Origin: Bathymodiolus brooksi
Taxonomy: Eukaryota > Mollusca > Bivalvia > Mytilida > Modiolidae
DNA: 64,000 nt
Reading direction: 5' to 3'
Assembly (NCBI GenBank): GCA_963680875.1
Contig: OY804579.1
Location: 24,723,804 to 24,787,803 of the forward strand
The position numbers and the translations under genes are program-made. Shown piece by piece: positions 10,585 through 20,708 of this stretch (its first letter is position 1; every line of letters begins with the position of its first letter). The notes under the pieces are model-generated. The model worked only from the letters and a program-made list of their open reading frames with translations. It had not been told where the DNA came from and made no database searches.

Positions 10585-12221
10585 AAAAGATAGTTTACAG
10601 AACACTGATAACCTCACTCTCTGTAAAGATAGTTTTCAGAACACTGATAACCTCACTCTCTGTAAAGGTAGTTTACAGAACACTGATAACCTCACTCTCT
10701 GTAAAGATAGTTTACAGAACACTGATAACCTCACTCTCTGTAAAGATAGTTTACAGAACACTGATAACCTCACTCTCTGTAAAGATAGTTTACAGAACAC
10801 TGATAACCTCACTCTCTGTAAAGATAGTTTACAGAACACTGATAACCTCACTCTCTGTAAAGATAGTTTACAGAACACTGATAACCTCACTCTCTGTAAA
10901 GATAGTTTACAGAACACTGATAACCTCACTCTCTGTAAAGATAGTTTACAGAACACTGATAACCTCACTCTCTGTAAAGATAGTTTACAGAACACTGATA
11001 ACCTCACTCTCTGTAAAGATAGTTTACAGAACACTGATAACCTCACTCTCTGTAAAGATAGTTTACAGAACACTGATAACCTCACTCTCTGTAAAGATAG
11101 TTTACAGAACACTGATAACCTCACTCTCTGTAAAGATAGTTTACAGAACACTGATAACCTCACTCTCTGTAAAGATAGTTTACAGAACACTGATAACCTC
11201 ACTCTCTGTAAAGATAGTTTACAGAACACTGATAACCTCACTCTCTGTAAAGATAGTTTACAGAACACTGATAACCTCACTCTCTGTAAAGATAGTTTAC
11301 AGAACACTGATAACCTCACTCTCTGTAAAGATAGTTTACAGAACACTGATAACCTCACTCTCTGTAAAGATAGTTTACAGAACACTGATAACCTCACTCT
11401 CTGTAAAGATAGTTTACAGAACACTGATAACCTCACTCTCTGTAAAGATAGTTTTCAGAACACTGATAACCTCACTCTCTGTAAAGATAGTTTACAGAAC
11501 ACTGATAACCTCACTCTCTGTAAAGATAGTTTACAGAACACTGATAATCTCACTCTCTGTAAAGATAGTTTACAGAACACTGATAACCTCACTCTCTGTA
11601 AAGATAGTTTACAGAACACTGATAACCTCACTCTCTGTAAAGATAGTTTACAGAACACTGATAACCTCACTCTCTGTAAAGATAGTTTACAGAACACTGA
11701 TAACCTCACTCTCTGTAAAGATAGTTTACAGAACACTGATAACCTCACTCTCTGTAAAGATAGTTTACAGAACACTGATAACCTCACTCTCTGTAAAGAT
11801 AGTTTACAGAACACTGATAACCTCACTCTCTGTAAAGATAGTTTACAGAACACTGATAACCTCACTCTCTGTAAAGATAGTTTACAGAACACTGATAACC
11901 TCACTCTCTGTAAAGATAGTTTACAGAACACTGATAACCTCACTCTCTGTAAAGATAGTTTACAGAACACTGATAACCTCACTCTCTGTAAAGATAGTTT
12001 TCAGAACACTGATAACCTCACTCTCTGTAAAGATAGTTTACAGAACACTGATAACCTCACTCTCTGTAAAGATAGTTTACAGAACACTGATAACCTCACT
12101 CTCTGTAAAGATAGTTTACAGAACACTGATAACCTCACTCTCTGTAAAGATAGTTTACAGAACACTGATAACCTCACTCTCTGTAAAGATAGTTTACAGA
12201 ACACTGATAACTCTCTGTAAA
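10585..12221. repeat. Near-perfect 39-bp minisatellite array (42 copies)
   Basis: The unit contains GATAGTTTACAGAACACTG followed by ATAACCTCACTCTCTGTAAA. Across about 1.64 kb only a handful of substitutions are visible: GTTTTCAG at 10631, 11450 and 11996 (spaced 21 and 14 units), one GGTAGTT near 10667 and one AATCTC near 11547. Because 39 is divisible by three and the unit lacks in-frame stops, long frames stay open on both strands (556 codons plus, 266 and 175 codons minus). This is arithmetic rather than evidence of coding: there is no plausible ATG context, promoter or splice signal. The extreme homogeneity implies very recent expansion or ongoing conversion. Confidence 0.97.
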
Positions 12222-12427
12222 CAAATAATGGTGCATCTGGATTTATTTGCTGATGAATTAATTCTGAGGGTGATCTTTAACATAATTTGTTCTGGTTATA
12301 CAGATCAGATAACGATGACAACTTGACAAGTGGGGACCAGAGTTTAAATAAAATGATTTTGATTAATGACGTAGACATGAGCTATAATTTTGATTGAGCT
12401 ACATGTGTTGCCCTTTTTGGCATTATA
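12222..12427. other. Spacer between arrays
   Basis: About 200 bp of unique AT-rich sequence. No feature is recognised. Confidence 0.5.
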
Positions 12428-12504
12428 ATTAAATGGATCAAGGTGAATATTCTATCATATCATCCCACTTCAAGTATTAAATGGATCAAGGTGAATATTC
12501 TATC

Positions 12505-12996
12505 TTATTACAATGATTTTATTTAAATAATTTTATTGGCTATCATGCTGTCACCTGACATTCAGTAAAATTTGATATTGTTTGATTAAAACTCGTATTG
12601 ACTTGGTTTCACTTTCGTTTTCTAACGAAATCTATACAAAAAATCACGTGAATTCTATTTCTATTCGACCAATGGACATAAAGGGAATGTGAAATTTCGT
12701 CCAATCAGAATCGTCGTATTAGCGTTACTTTAGAATGAACAAGTAATCATTATGTCTGATGCAGGCGATGAGCTTGCAGAAGTCAAACGGAGATTTGCAG
12801 AAATCCCGGAGACTTGGTTTCACTTTCACTTTTCATTTTAATGTAATAAAACAATTACAGTCTTTTGTATCGATCAATACGAGTTTTTATGGATCTTAAA
12901 AATCAATATTCACCTCAGCCTAAAGGCTTCGGTGAATATCGTTTTTAAGGTTCATAAAAACTCGTATTGACCTCAACAAAAGACTGTAATTGTATA
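12505..12996. mobile_element. 492-bp insertion within the 48-bp array, with a terminal hairpin
   Basis: Non-array sequence that interrupts the minisatellite without shifting its phase. It carries a 143-bp palindrome at its right end, a direct repeat GACTTGGTTTCACTTTC (about 12601 and 12811), and three occurrences of AAACTCGTATTGA or its complement. Its ends (TTATTACAATGA and the complement of TAATTGTATA) are weakly inverted. A 29-codon frame starts with ATG at 12752 (MSDAGDELAEVKRRFAEIPE...), which looks like a clipped coding start. No transposase is present; a non-autonomous element is the best reading. Confidence 0.65.
12851..12993. repeat. Long hairpin (palindrome), arms about 71 bp
   Basis: The left arm starts ACAATTACAGTCTTTTGT and the right arm ends ACAAAAGACTGTAATTGT. 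The arms share CAATACGAGTTTTTATG and ATATTCACC, and meet at a short loop around CCTAAAGG near 12922. Mismatches are few, so the structure would form a stable cruciform or stem. Confidence 0.88.
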
Positions 12997-13287
12997 ATAT
13001 CATCCCACTTCAAGTATTAAATGGATCAAGGTGAATATTCTATCATATCATCCCACTTCAAGTATTAAATGGATCAAGGTGAATATTCTATCATATCATC
13101 CCACTTCAAGTATTAAATGGATCAAGGTGAATATTCTATCATATCATCCCACTTCAAGTATTAAATGGTTCAAGGTGAATATTCTATCATATCATCCCAC
13201 TTCAAGTATTAAATGGTTCAATGTGAATATTCTATCATATCATCCCACTTCAAGTATTAAATGGATCAATGTGAATATTCTATCATA

Positions 13288-13599
13288 TCATCCCACAGTA
13301 ATATTTGTTATTTGACTTTCCAATCTTTTAACTTTGAACTCCAGAAACGTATTGTACATAAAAATAGGAATATATACGACTTTGTATGTTCTATATAATT
13401 GACAATTATAACTTGCATTATGAAAATCTCTTTTCTGTGTGTTGCTTTCAGTTATATTGTACTTCTTTCTAGTCAAATTATTAGCGGAGTTTACGATTGA
13501 TGTGAAGGCAAAATTTGTATTATCTATGATTTCTGCAGTTTTATAGATTTCTTTCTCAATGTCATTAAGCATTCCAAAAGAACCACACATTGTTCCCAA
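13288..13599 (-). CDS. Unidentified 103-codon open frame (possible exon)
   Basis: Minus-strand frame, MGTMCGSFGMLNDIEKEIYK near the start and LEFKVKRLESQITNITVG at the end. It has three or more N-x-S/T sites and balanced composition, unlike the neighbouring repeat translations. The frame extends a few codons upstream to CACTAG|AAAAATATAATTGG at about 13620, which could be a splice acceptor. The last codons run into the 48-bp array. No domain is recognised; it could be an exon of an unknown gene, a pseudogene or chance. Confidence 0.25.
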   Translation of the reverse strand: MGTMCGSFGMLNDIEKEIYKTAEIIDNTNFAFTSIVNSANNLTRKKYNITESNTQKRDFHNASYNCQLYRTYKVVYIPIFMYNTFLEFKVKRLESQITNITVG

Positions 13600-13620
13600 T
13601 GTACCAATTATATTTTTCTA

Positions 13621-14268
13621 GTGGATATACAGATGTAAATGTTTTCAATGAACAAATAATTTAAATCTGTTTTGTAACGATATTCAAATTAATCTTTTTC
13701 AAATGATTAAACAAAGCATCCTTGGGATTTTCTGAGAAAGTTTTATTTTGCATGTAATTGGTTTTTTAATGATGTGGGTCTGAACGACTAACTTTACATG
13801 TTTATAATATAAGAGATGTCATTAAGGAGACTTGTAATGTCGTATCTATTTGGTGTATTCCAAACAATATATAGAACTTTCCTTTTCCGTTGCACTATGA
13901 ATTTTCTTTTAACATTTGCAATATTTTTTTTCCATTTCAACTGACATTTAAAAAAAAAAAAGAAAAAAAAAAAAAGAGAGAAATAAAATTGTAATAGACA
14001 ATCAAAACAAGAAGACCCAGTTCTGTGTCGCATCCATAACTTCCCTACATAAAGGAAAAACAACAGAAGCTGATTGAATCTATATTTTGGCTTTAAGATA
14101 TGAAAAATTGAAACATAGTCCGTGAATAAACCGTTTCATGGGCTCCTATTACTTCCCTCTTATTAAGCGGATATTCAGTACCAGAAGACATATGAACAAG
14201 CAATCATTTACAGGTTCGATTCCACCGAAAAAAAACCAAATGAATTATATTTGTTGTATAGTTGCTAA
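13621..14268. other. AT-rich spacer with an A-rich run
   Basis: Contains a purine run of A with interspersed G at 13950-13982. Short frames across it are low-complexity. No gene is supported. Confidence 0.5.
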
Positions 14269-14269
14269 C

Positions 14270-14485
14270 CTGAACATGATTTATAGTGTGTCATACTATT
14301 TGTACAATAAAGCCTATGTAATAATAAAATTAATAAGAATTTGTATGAGGTTGTAAGGTGTCTTATACTGAACCATACTAATGTTTCAATAAAACATATA
14401 TGAGGTTGTAGGAGGTATGTTATGCTATACCACATTAAATCTACAATAAAACTCATATCAGGTTGCAACTTATACTGTGTCATTC
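14270..14485. repeat. Degenerate tandem repeat, about 57-bp period, three copies
   Basis: Three diverged blocks each end with a CAATAAAA-like hexamer, then ATATGAGGTTGT or ATATCAGGTTGC, and restart with a TTATACTG or TTATGCTATACC motif. The block AATAAA...CAGGTT loosely resembles the 47-bp unit of the first array. Old, decayed minisatellite. Confidence 0.6.
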
Positions 14486-14530
14486 TTAGCTTAAAATATA
14501 ACTTAAAATCTGAATAAGAATACAGGGGTT

Positions 14531-17036
14531 GAATTTAATGATAGCACATTTGTAGAAGACATAACATTATTGTATTGTTAGTTTAATGATAGCACATTTG
14601 TAGGAGACATAACAGTATTGTATTGTTAGTTTAATGATAGCACATTTGTAGGAGACATAACAGTATTGTATTGCTAGTTTAATGATAGCACATTTGTAGA
14701 AGACATAACATTATTGTATTGTTAGTTTAATGATAGCACATTTGTAGGAGACATAACAGTATTGTATTGTTAGTTTAATGATAGCACATTTGTAGGAGAC
14801 ATAACAGTATTGTATTGCTAGTTTAATGATAGCACATTTGTAGAAGACATAACATTATTGTATTGTTAGTTTAATGATAGCACATTTGTAGAAGACATCA
14901 CATTATTGTATTGTTAGTTTAATGATAGCACATTTGTAGAAGACATAACAGTATTGTATTGCTAGTTTGATGATAGCACATTTGTTGGAGACATAACATG
15001 ATTGTATTGCTTGTTTAATGATAGCACATTTGTTGGAGACATAACATGATTGTATTGCTAGTTTAATGATAGCACATTTGTTGGAGACATAACATGATTG
15101 TATTGCTAGTTTAATGATAGCACATTTGTTGGAGACATAACATGATTGTATTGCTAGTTTAATGATAGCACATTTGTTGGAGACATAACATGATTGTATT
15201 GCTTGTTTAATGATAGCACATTTGTTGGAGACATAACATGATTGTATTGCTTGTTTAATGATAGCACATTTGTTGGAGACATAACATGATTGTATTGCTT
15301 GTTTAATGATAGCACATTTGTTGGAGACATAACATGATTGTATTGCTAGTTTAATGATAGCACATTTGTTGGAGACATAACATGATTGTATTGCTAGTTT
15401 AATGATAGCACATTTGTAGAAGACATAACAGTATCGTATTGCTTGTTTAATGATAGCACATTTGTTGGAGACATAACATGATTGTATTGCTTGTTTAATG
15501 ATAGCACATTTGTTGGAGACATAACATGATTGTATTGCTTGTTTAATGATAGCACATTTGTTGGAGACATAACATGATTGTATTGTTAGTTTAATGATAG
15601 CACATTTGTTGGAGACATAACATGATTGTATTGTTAGTTTAATGATAGCACATTTGTTGGAGACATAACATGATTGTATTGTTAGTTTAATGATAGCACA
15701 TTTGTTGGAGACATAACATGATTGTATTGTTAGTTTAATGATAGCACATTTGTTGGAGACATAACATGATTGTATTGTTAGTTTAATGATAGCACATTTG
15801 TTGGAGACATAACATGATTGTATTGTTAGTTTAATGATAGCACATTTGTTGGAGACATAACATGATTGTATTGTTAGTTTAATGATAGCACATTTGTTGG
15901 AGACATAACATGATTGTATTGTTAGTTTAATGATAGCACATTTGTTGGAGACATAACATGATTGTATTGTTAGTTTAATGATAGCACATTTGTTGGAGAC
16001 ATAACATGATTGTATTGCTTGTTTAATGATAGCACATTTGTTGGAGACATAACATGATTGTATTGCTTGTTTAATGATAGCACATTTGTTGGAGACATAA
16101 CATGATTGTATTGCTTGTTTAATGATAGCACATTTGTTGGAGACATAACATGATTGTATTGCTTGTGTAATGATAGCACATTTGTTGGAGACATAACATG
16201 ATTGTATTGCTAGTTTAATGATAGCACATTTGTTGGAGACATAACATGATTGTATTGTTAGTTTAATGATAGCACATTTGTTGGAGACATAACATGATTG
16301 TATTGCTTGTTTAATGATAGCACATTTGTTGGAGACATAACATGATTGTATTGCTTGTTTAATGATAGCACATTTGTTGGAGACATAACATGATTGTATT
16401 GCTTGTTTAATGATAGCACATTTGTTGGAGACATAACATGATTGTATTGCTTGTTTAATGATAGCACATTTGTTGGAGACATAACATGATTGTATTGCTT
16501 GTTTAATGATAGCACATTTGTTGGAGACATAACATGATTGTATTGCTAGTTTAATGATAGCACATTTGTTGGAGACATAACATGATTGTATTGCTTGTTT
16601 AATGATAGCACATTTGTTGGAGACATAACATGATTGTATTGCTAGTTTAATGATAGCACATTTGTTGGAGACATAACATGATTGTATTGCTAGTTTAATG
16701 ATAGCACATTTGTTGGAGACATAACATGATTGTATTGTTAGTTTAATGATAGCACATTTGTTGGAGACATAACATGATTGTATTGCTTGTTTAATGATAG
16801 CACATTTGTTGGAGACATAACATGATTGTATTGCTTGTTTAATGATAGCACATTTGTTGGAGACATAACATGATTGTATTGCTTGTTTAATGATAGCACA
16901 TTTGTTGGAGACATAACATGATTGTATTGCTTGTTTAATGATAGCACATTTGTTGGAGACATAACATGATTGTATTGCTTGTTTAATGATAGCACATTTG
17001 TTGGAGACATAACATGATTGTATTGCTAGTTTAATT
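14531..17036. repeat. 48-bp minisatellite array (about 52 copies) with two unit classes
   Basis: The core is GATAGCACATTTGTTGGAG followed by ACATAACATGATTGTATTGC. The first nine or so copies belong to a TGTAGAAG/TGTAGGAG class arranged as a 144-bp trimer repeated three times. The rest are mostly the TGTTGGAG class, with GCTAG, GCTTG or GTTAG junctions. A 480-bp higher-order repeat is visible, with 16201-16560 equal to 16681-17040 in variant order. The unit is divisible by three and free of stops on the minus strand, giving a 712-codon frame that I treat as spurious. Confidence 0.96.
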
Positions 17037-17059
17037 GTCATCCGAGTAAGTAATAAAAA

Positions 17060-17280
17060 ACATAGATAACAAATTTAGTGTACACGCCACGCTTCTGGAA
17101 TAGTCTTCATCAGCTACGCGGAAACCCAGAATATTTGAAAACCAAATCATTTACAATTCTTTGGGAACAAGACATCCAAAGGGTCAAATAGGATAGCCAA
17201 AATTGACTATGATCACCTCTACCTGAGGAAGAGGAATCTGAGGTTTAATAATAATTACATGATTTAGGAGCTGCGAAAAT
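17060..17280 (-). mobile_element. Dispersed element copy B (half element)
   Basis: Aligns with the right half of the inverted pair at 28490-28730. It has ATAACAAATTTAGTGTACAC, CTGGAATAGTCTTCATCAG (complement of the 25-bp unit), AAATAGGATAGCCAAAATTG, CCTGAGGAAGAGGAATCTGAG and the end AATAATAATTACATGATTTAG. Only one arm is present, and it abuts the 48-bp array directly. Confidence 0.75.
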
Positions 17281-18268
17281 GTGACAACTCCGATTAATAA
17301 AACAAATACAAGAAAAACAAAAGTGTCATTTCTTATTTCCAACATATGATTTTTCACTATCAATTTTGAACGTCAATGTCATGTATAATTATATTTTGTT
17401 TGGAATTCATGGAAGTTTTATTGTTAAGAACTCTTTAATAGTATGATGCAGACCGTCACCAGAACGAGGCTAAACAAATGCCCGCTGTTCAATTAAGTTA
17501 CCAACATGCGGTAAGGAACCCATCAGAAAGCCAATCCACAAAACCAATCCCTCCATTTACAGGAAGTGTGACATACTACCCAAATATAAACACATTATTC
17601 AAACCAGCGTGAATATTTTAATAGGAATTAGTTTACAAATATTTCCATTCATTGAATTCTTGCAGTATGATATTATTTAGGATTTTCCCTTTAAGATCTT
17701 CCAAACCAATTATTCGATGGTATATTAGAATGAATTAAACGTCAACTAGCTTGTCATTAATTTTATTTTATTAAGTATGAATCGTTGTTTCTCAGATATA
17801 CGTTTTTGTAGATGCAAATCAACAAAGCATACCGAACTATGTTAATGATGTTAAACAAACATGACATATACATCCCGTCAAACCCATTAATAATAATCTG
17901 TTCGTTTCATGAGCAACAATTTAGTGGTTTATTTTATCTGGTTTGTATATAACTATACCCTGTAGAGTCGGGGGAAAAGCACATTATGAACTTGAAGATA
18001 CAGTGTCTTATTGTATGAGAACTAAATTTAGTTTTAAAAGATGGAGTGGTTGCCATGAGATAGACATGATAATGTTGCTGGGGTGGCATCAAAGAAATAC
18101 CATAGCAATTTTAGACATGTTTCTGATGTTTGTTTTCTACATTAATCTTGAAAGCAATAATGAAGTTCAATGTTAAAAGTTTATTGTGTCTGCATGAGTT
18201 AGATAGATCCGTTTAGTGTTAGTAATCTAGTCACGTGGCATGTCAATTTATATAATTATAGTTTGATA
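17281..18268. other. AT-rich spacer, no supported gene
   Basis: A 77-codon plus-strand frame at 17943-18176 has no recognisable domain and no splice or promoter context. Nothing else is recognised. Confidence 0.5.
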
Positions 18269-18271
18269 TAA

Positions 18272-18560
18272 GGGGCCGACCATTTAACTTGAAGGGGGGG
18301 TGGGGGTTATGGTTTTTTGTTTCGTTCAGAATTTTTTTTTCGGACAACACAAGAGTTAGAATATTTATTTTTATTGTCGCGCAAAGCGCGAATTTTTTTT
18401 CCAGAATTTAACATTAGGTTATATAACAAAAACTCTGAATCAGATTATTTTTTTTTCCTCCACCAAAATCAGAATATTTTTTTCAGCAACATTGGGAATC
18501 AGAATATTTTTTTTAGAAAAAAAACCATAACCCCCTCCTTCAAGTTAAATGGTCGTACCC
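18272..18560. mobile_element. 289-bp MITE with 43-bp terminal inverted repeats
   Basis: The left end GGGGCCGACCATTTAACTTG continues into a G-run and GGGGTTATGGTTTTTT. The right end is the inverted counterpart, AAAAAACCATAACCCCCTCC then TTCAAGTTAAATGGTCGTACCC. A TAA triplet flanks both sides (18269-18271 and 18561-18563), a candidate target duplication of the size made by PIF/Harbinger-type elements; a TA-only duplication cannot be excluded. The interior is made of repeated CAGAATATTTTTTT blocks and a GCGCAAAGCGC mini-hairpin. It encodes no transposase. Confidence 0.85.
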
Positions 18561-18563
18561 TAA

Positions 18564-18904
18564 GCGAGAGAAATGTTGTTACAAGGTTTCCCGTATTAAC
18601 GTCAATATTCAATGTTCACTATTATACCGCTGTTCTGAGAAATATACCACAAAGGCACACATTGTGACTTGAATAATTTTGTTTTTTTATTAACTTCACA
18701 CAAAAATGTGAACTATATTCAACCTAACCATATTGTGATGCCTTTGTACAGAAATTACATTGTGACGTCATGGATTATTGAGCAGTTTACTATCTCATCT
18801 ATGATATTAACGTAACAATAGAATTAATGTTATTTTGAAGCAATATGGATATTTCAAAACATCAAAACATATATTGGTATATTCTTGAATGTAAGGAATA
18901 AAGA
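18564..18904. other. AT-rich spacer
   Basis: No gene or repeat recognised between the MITE and the next dispersed repeat. Confidence 0.5.
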
Positions 18905-19020
18905 GAAGAAAAGTTAGATGATACAAAAGGGTAAATCAGAAGCCTTAAATCGGAGAAGTACAGACAATACAATGGCCAAAGAAAAATGGTTGACAATGAT
19001 CTACAAAACACTACTATATA
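18905..19020 (+). repeat. Dispersed 'DTKG' repeat, copy 1
   Basis: Shares the ordered blocks AGATGATACAAAAGGGTAA, TAAATCGGAGAAGTACAGAC, ACAATGGCCAAAGAAAAATG and ACAATGATCTACAAAACA with copies at 24334, 31479 and 61731 (inverted). It is the most diverged of the four. Confidence 0.75.
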
Positions 19021-19424
19021 TATACCTTCTCAGTGACTTTACTCTGATGATTCTGATCATTGTATCTATTTAATTCTGAATAATAGTATTCTCCTACCTT
19101 ATAAATATTTATTCAATAAATAAAAAATGTTATTAAACAATATAATACTAAGACAAACTTGGCAAAAATTTGGAGACACGTAATTGATATAACTACATTT
19201 TAATCTATTTTTAGATCCAATAGTCTTAACCATTAGAATTGTTTTCTTTAAAAGATATTGTGTATCAATTTCAAACTCGTGTGTATTTCATTTACTTAAC
19301 AACAAGTTTACAATTATGCAATGGCCTAACAAGACGTTTGGTTTTTGTTTTATTTATTTTATAATCAAGCACGATTTGGCATTGAAAAAAATGTTTATTC
19401 AAAACATTTTGTGAAGCAAGTAAA
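19021..19424. other. AT-rich spacer
   Basis: No feature recognised. Confidence 0.5.
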
Positions 19425-19500
19425 CGCAAAGGGCCTATACAGGATAGCAAAGATCGGCTACGGTTACCTATGTCTGCGGGAAATTGTCCTTAGTTTTAAT
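19425..19500 (-). mobile_element. Dispersed element copy C (fragment)
   Basis: GCCTATACAGGATAGCAAAG, ATCGGCTACGGTTACCTATG and TTGTCCTTAGTTTTAATAA match the right arm of the 28.5-kb element in order (28629-28700). The part containing the 25-bp unit is absent. Confidence 0.6.
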
Positions 19501-19590
19501 AAGTAAACGTTAGAGAAAACCGAAAGGGCAATCACGAATGGACATTGTTTAGGAAATGTAGCTTTTAAGCATTAATATATCTAATAAATC

Positions 19591-19701
19591 ATGTCAGTAC
19601 CGATCGAGGCACTGACTACTGGGCGGATGATTCCCTCAGAGACTGATAGTCCCCCAGTAGAGGTTTCGACACGCAAATTTCTACTTACACACAATTTATA
19701 A
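19591..19701 (+). other. Short open frame over a hairpin, probably a dispersed-repeat fragment
   Basis: A 36-codon frame (MSVPIEALTTGRMIPSETDS...) ending at TAA. The DNA contains the inverted pair CTACTGGG / CCCAGTAG around GACTGATAG. I associate similar sequence with a repeated element in mussel genomes, from recall only. It is not assigned as a gene. Confidence 0.3.
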
Positions 19702-20342
19702 ATAGTGGCTACTCTTGTCCTACAAATTATTCAATACAAAAAAAACCTGAGCATAAGGTCGACGTTTCAGAAATTATATGGTAGCAATCATGAATTGTCT
19801 GAGCCATACATAATTGTAAACATTTTTCTAATATAGAATTACAAATAACTGTTTCCTTTGGAAATTAGAGCTTCATGACGGTTGCCATTGATGGTGCAGG
19901 AGGTATTAATTCTACCGGTAAACATGATTTCGATCCTTTTTTTTTTATTATTATTTCATATGGGCAATTCGTGTATTTCTGCCTGCTAAATCTGGTCTCG
20001 TTACATTTTTTTTTCAAATTAAACGTTAATAAATCTCTTCAAGGAACTACAAATCAAAATTAGCCATTTAAAACATGAATCTAATTATATTAAGTTGATC
20101 TTCATGCAGGCAAATAAATAGCTTTCGTTATTTGGAAACTTCTATTCACTTCTAATACTGGTTGGTTCGGAGTCAGGATAATGTGGTCGACTGGAGACAC
20201 ATGTCTACAAGCAGAATGTTGTTGTTGCAAGACTTTTAGTCCAGCTGAGAATGTTGGTCTAATACAAATCATGCAACATTGGTCACTCTATATCAACCAA
20301 CAAAGCACTCTAATATGTAATAAACTTTCAACTGTATTTCAG

Positions 20343-20483
20343 GTCTAGCAGAGACTATATTGTGTTCAGTATGTACGAGTGATTCTGATCCTGAATGTGA
20401 GACTGAACCACCATCACCATCACCCTGTCGAGAAACAGAAGAACCATCAGCCTGTAAAATTGTCACAGAAAAGAACTATGAAG
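20343..20483 (+). CDS. Ly6/uPAR (three-finger) GPI-anchored protein, upstream exon
   Basis: An internal exon of 141 bp bounded by an acceptor (polypyrimidine AACTGTATTTCAG at 20330-20342) and a donor (GAAG|GTAAAT at 20484). It enters in phase 1 (first two bases GT) and leaves in phase 1. Translation after the shared codon: LAETILCSVCTSDSD, then PECETEPPSPSPCRE, then SACKIVTEKNYE. It supplies the first five cysteines of a ten-cysteine LU domain, including the N-terminal CxxC pair. Family knowledge: LU-domain proteins are secreted or GPI-anchored, with three beta-fingers held by disulfides. An earlier exon encoding the signal peptide is required and was not identified. A proline-rich loop (PPSPSPC) is unusual but fits a finger loop. 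Confidence 0.85.
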
Positions 20484-20708
20484 GTAAATATGTCTACAGC
20501 ATGTATATAAAGACACAGTATCTGCTTGCGAGAATTCATTCCAAATTATGAACCGCAATGACCAGACAATATATATACAAGCTAATATGTAGAAACGGAT
20601 AAAAACACAAACTGTATCAAAACACGGAAGTTGAATTAAGTGCCCAAAATGGTAAGTTGTTCCTTCTTCTAAGCTTATTATCTCTTACTTTATCATTAAT
20701 ATTGACAA

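Larger units (their letters stand above)
12428..13300. repeat. 48-bp minisatellite, split in two by an insertion
   Basis: The unit has CATCCCACTTCAAGTATT, AAATGGATCAAGGTGAATATT and CTATCATAT. About 1.6 copies lie at 12428-12504 and about 6.3 copies at 12997-13300. The left part stops after ATTCTATC and the right part resumes at ATATCATCCCAC, the next base block of the unit, so the array reads continuously if 12505-12996 is removed. Later copies vary as GGTTCAAGG and GATCAATGTG. A 94-codon frame here is a by-product of the 48-bp period. Confidence 0.93.

Noticed and set aside
10550..12220. 556-codon plus-strand frame and 266/175-codon minus-strand frames
   Set aside because: Product of a stop-free 39-bp unit; no credible start context, splice sites or non-repeat domain.
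14903..17041. 712-codon minus-strand frame
   Set aside because: Entirely inside the 48-bp array and open only because the unit is divisible by three.
18317..18667. 116-codon frame rich in Phe/Asn
   Set aside because: Lies within and across the end of the MITE; translates its internal repeats.
19875..20063. Candidate signal-peptide exon for the Ly6/uPAR gene
   Set aside because: The peptide from ATG 19875 to the GTAAAC donor-like site is not hydrophobic, so it does not look like a signal peptide.
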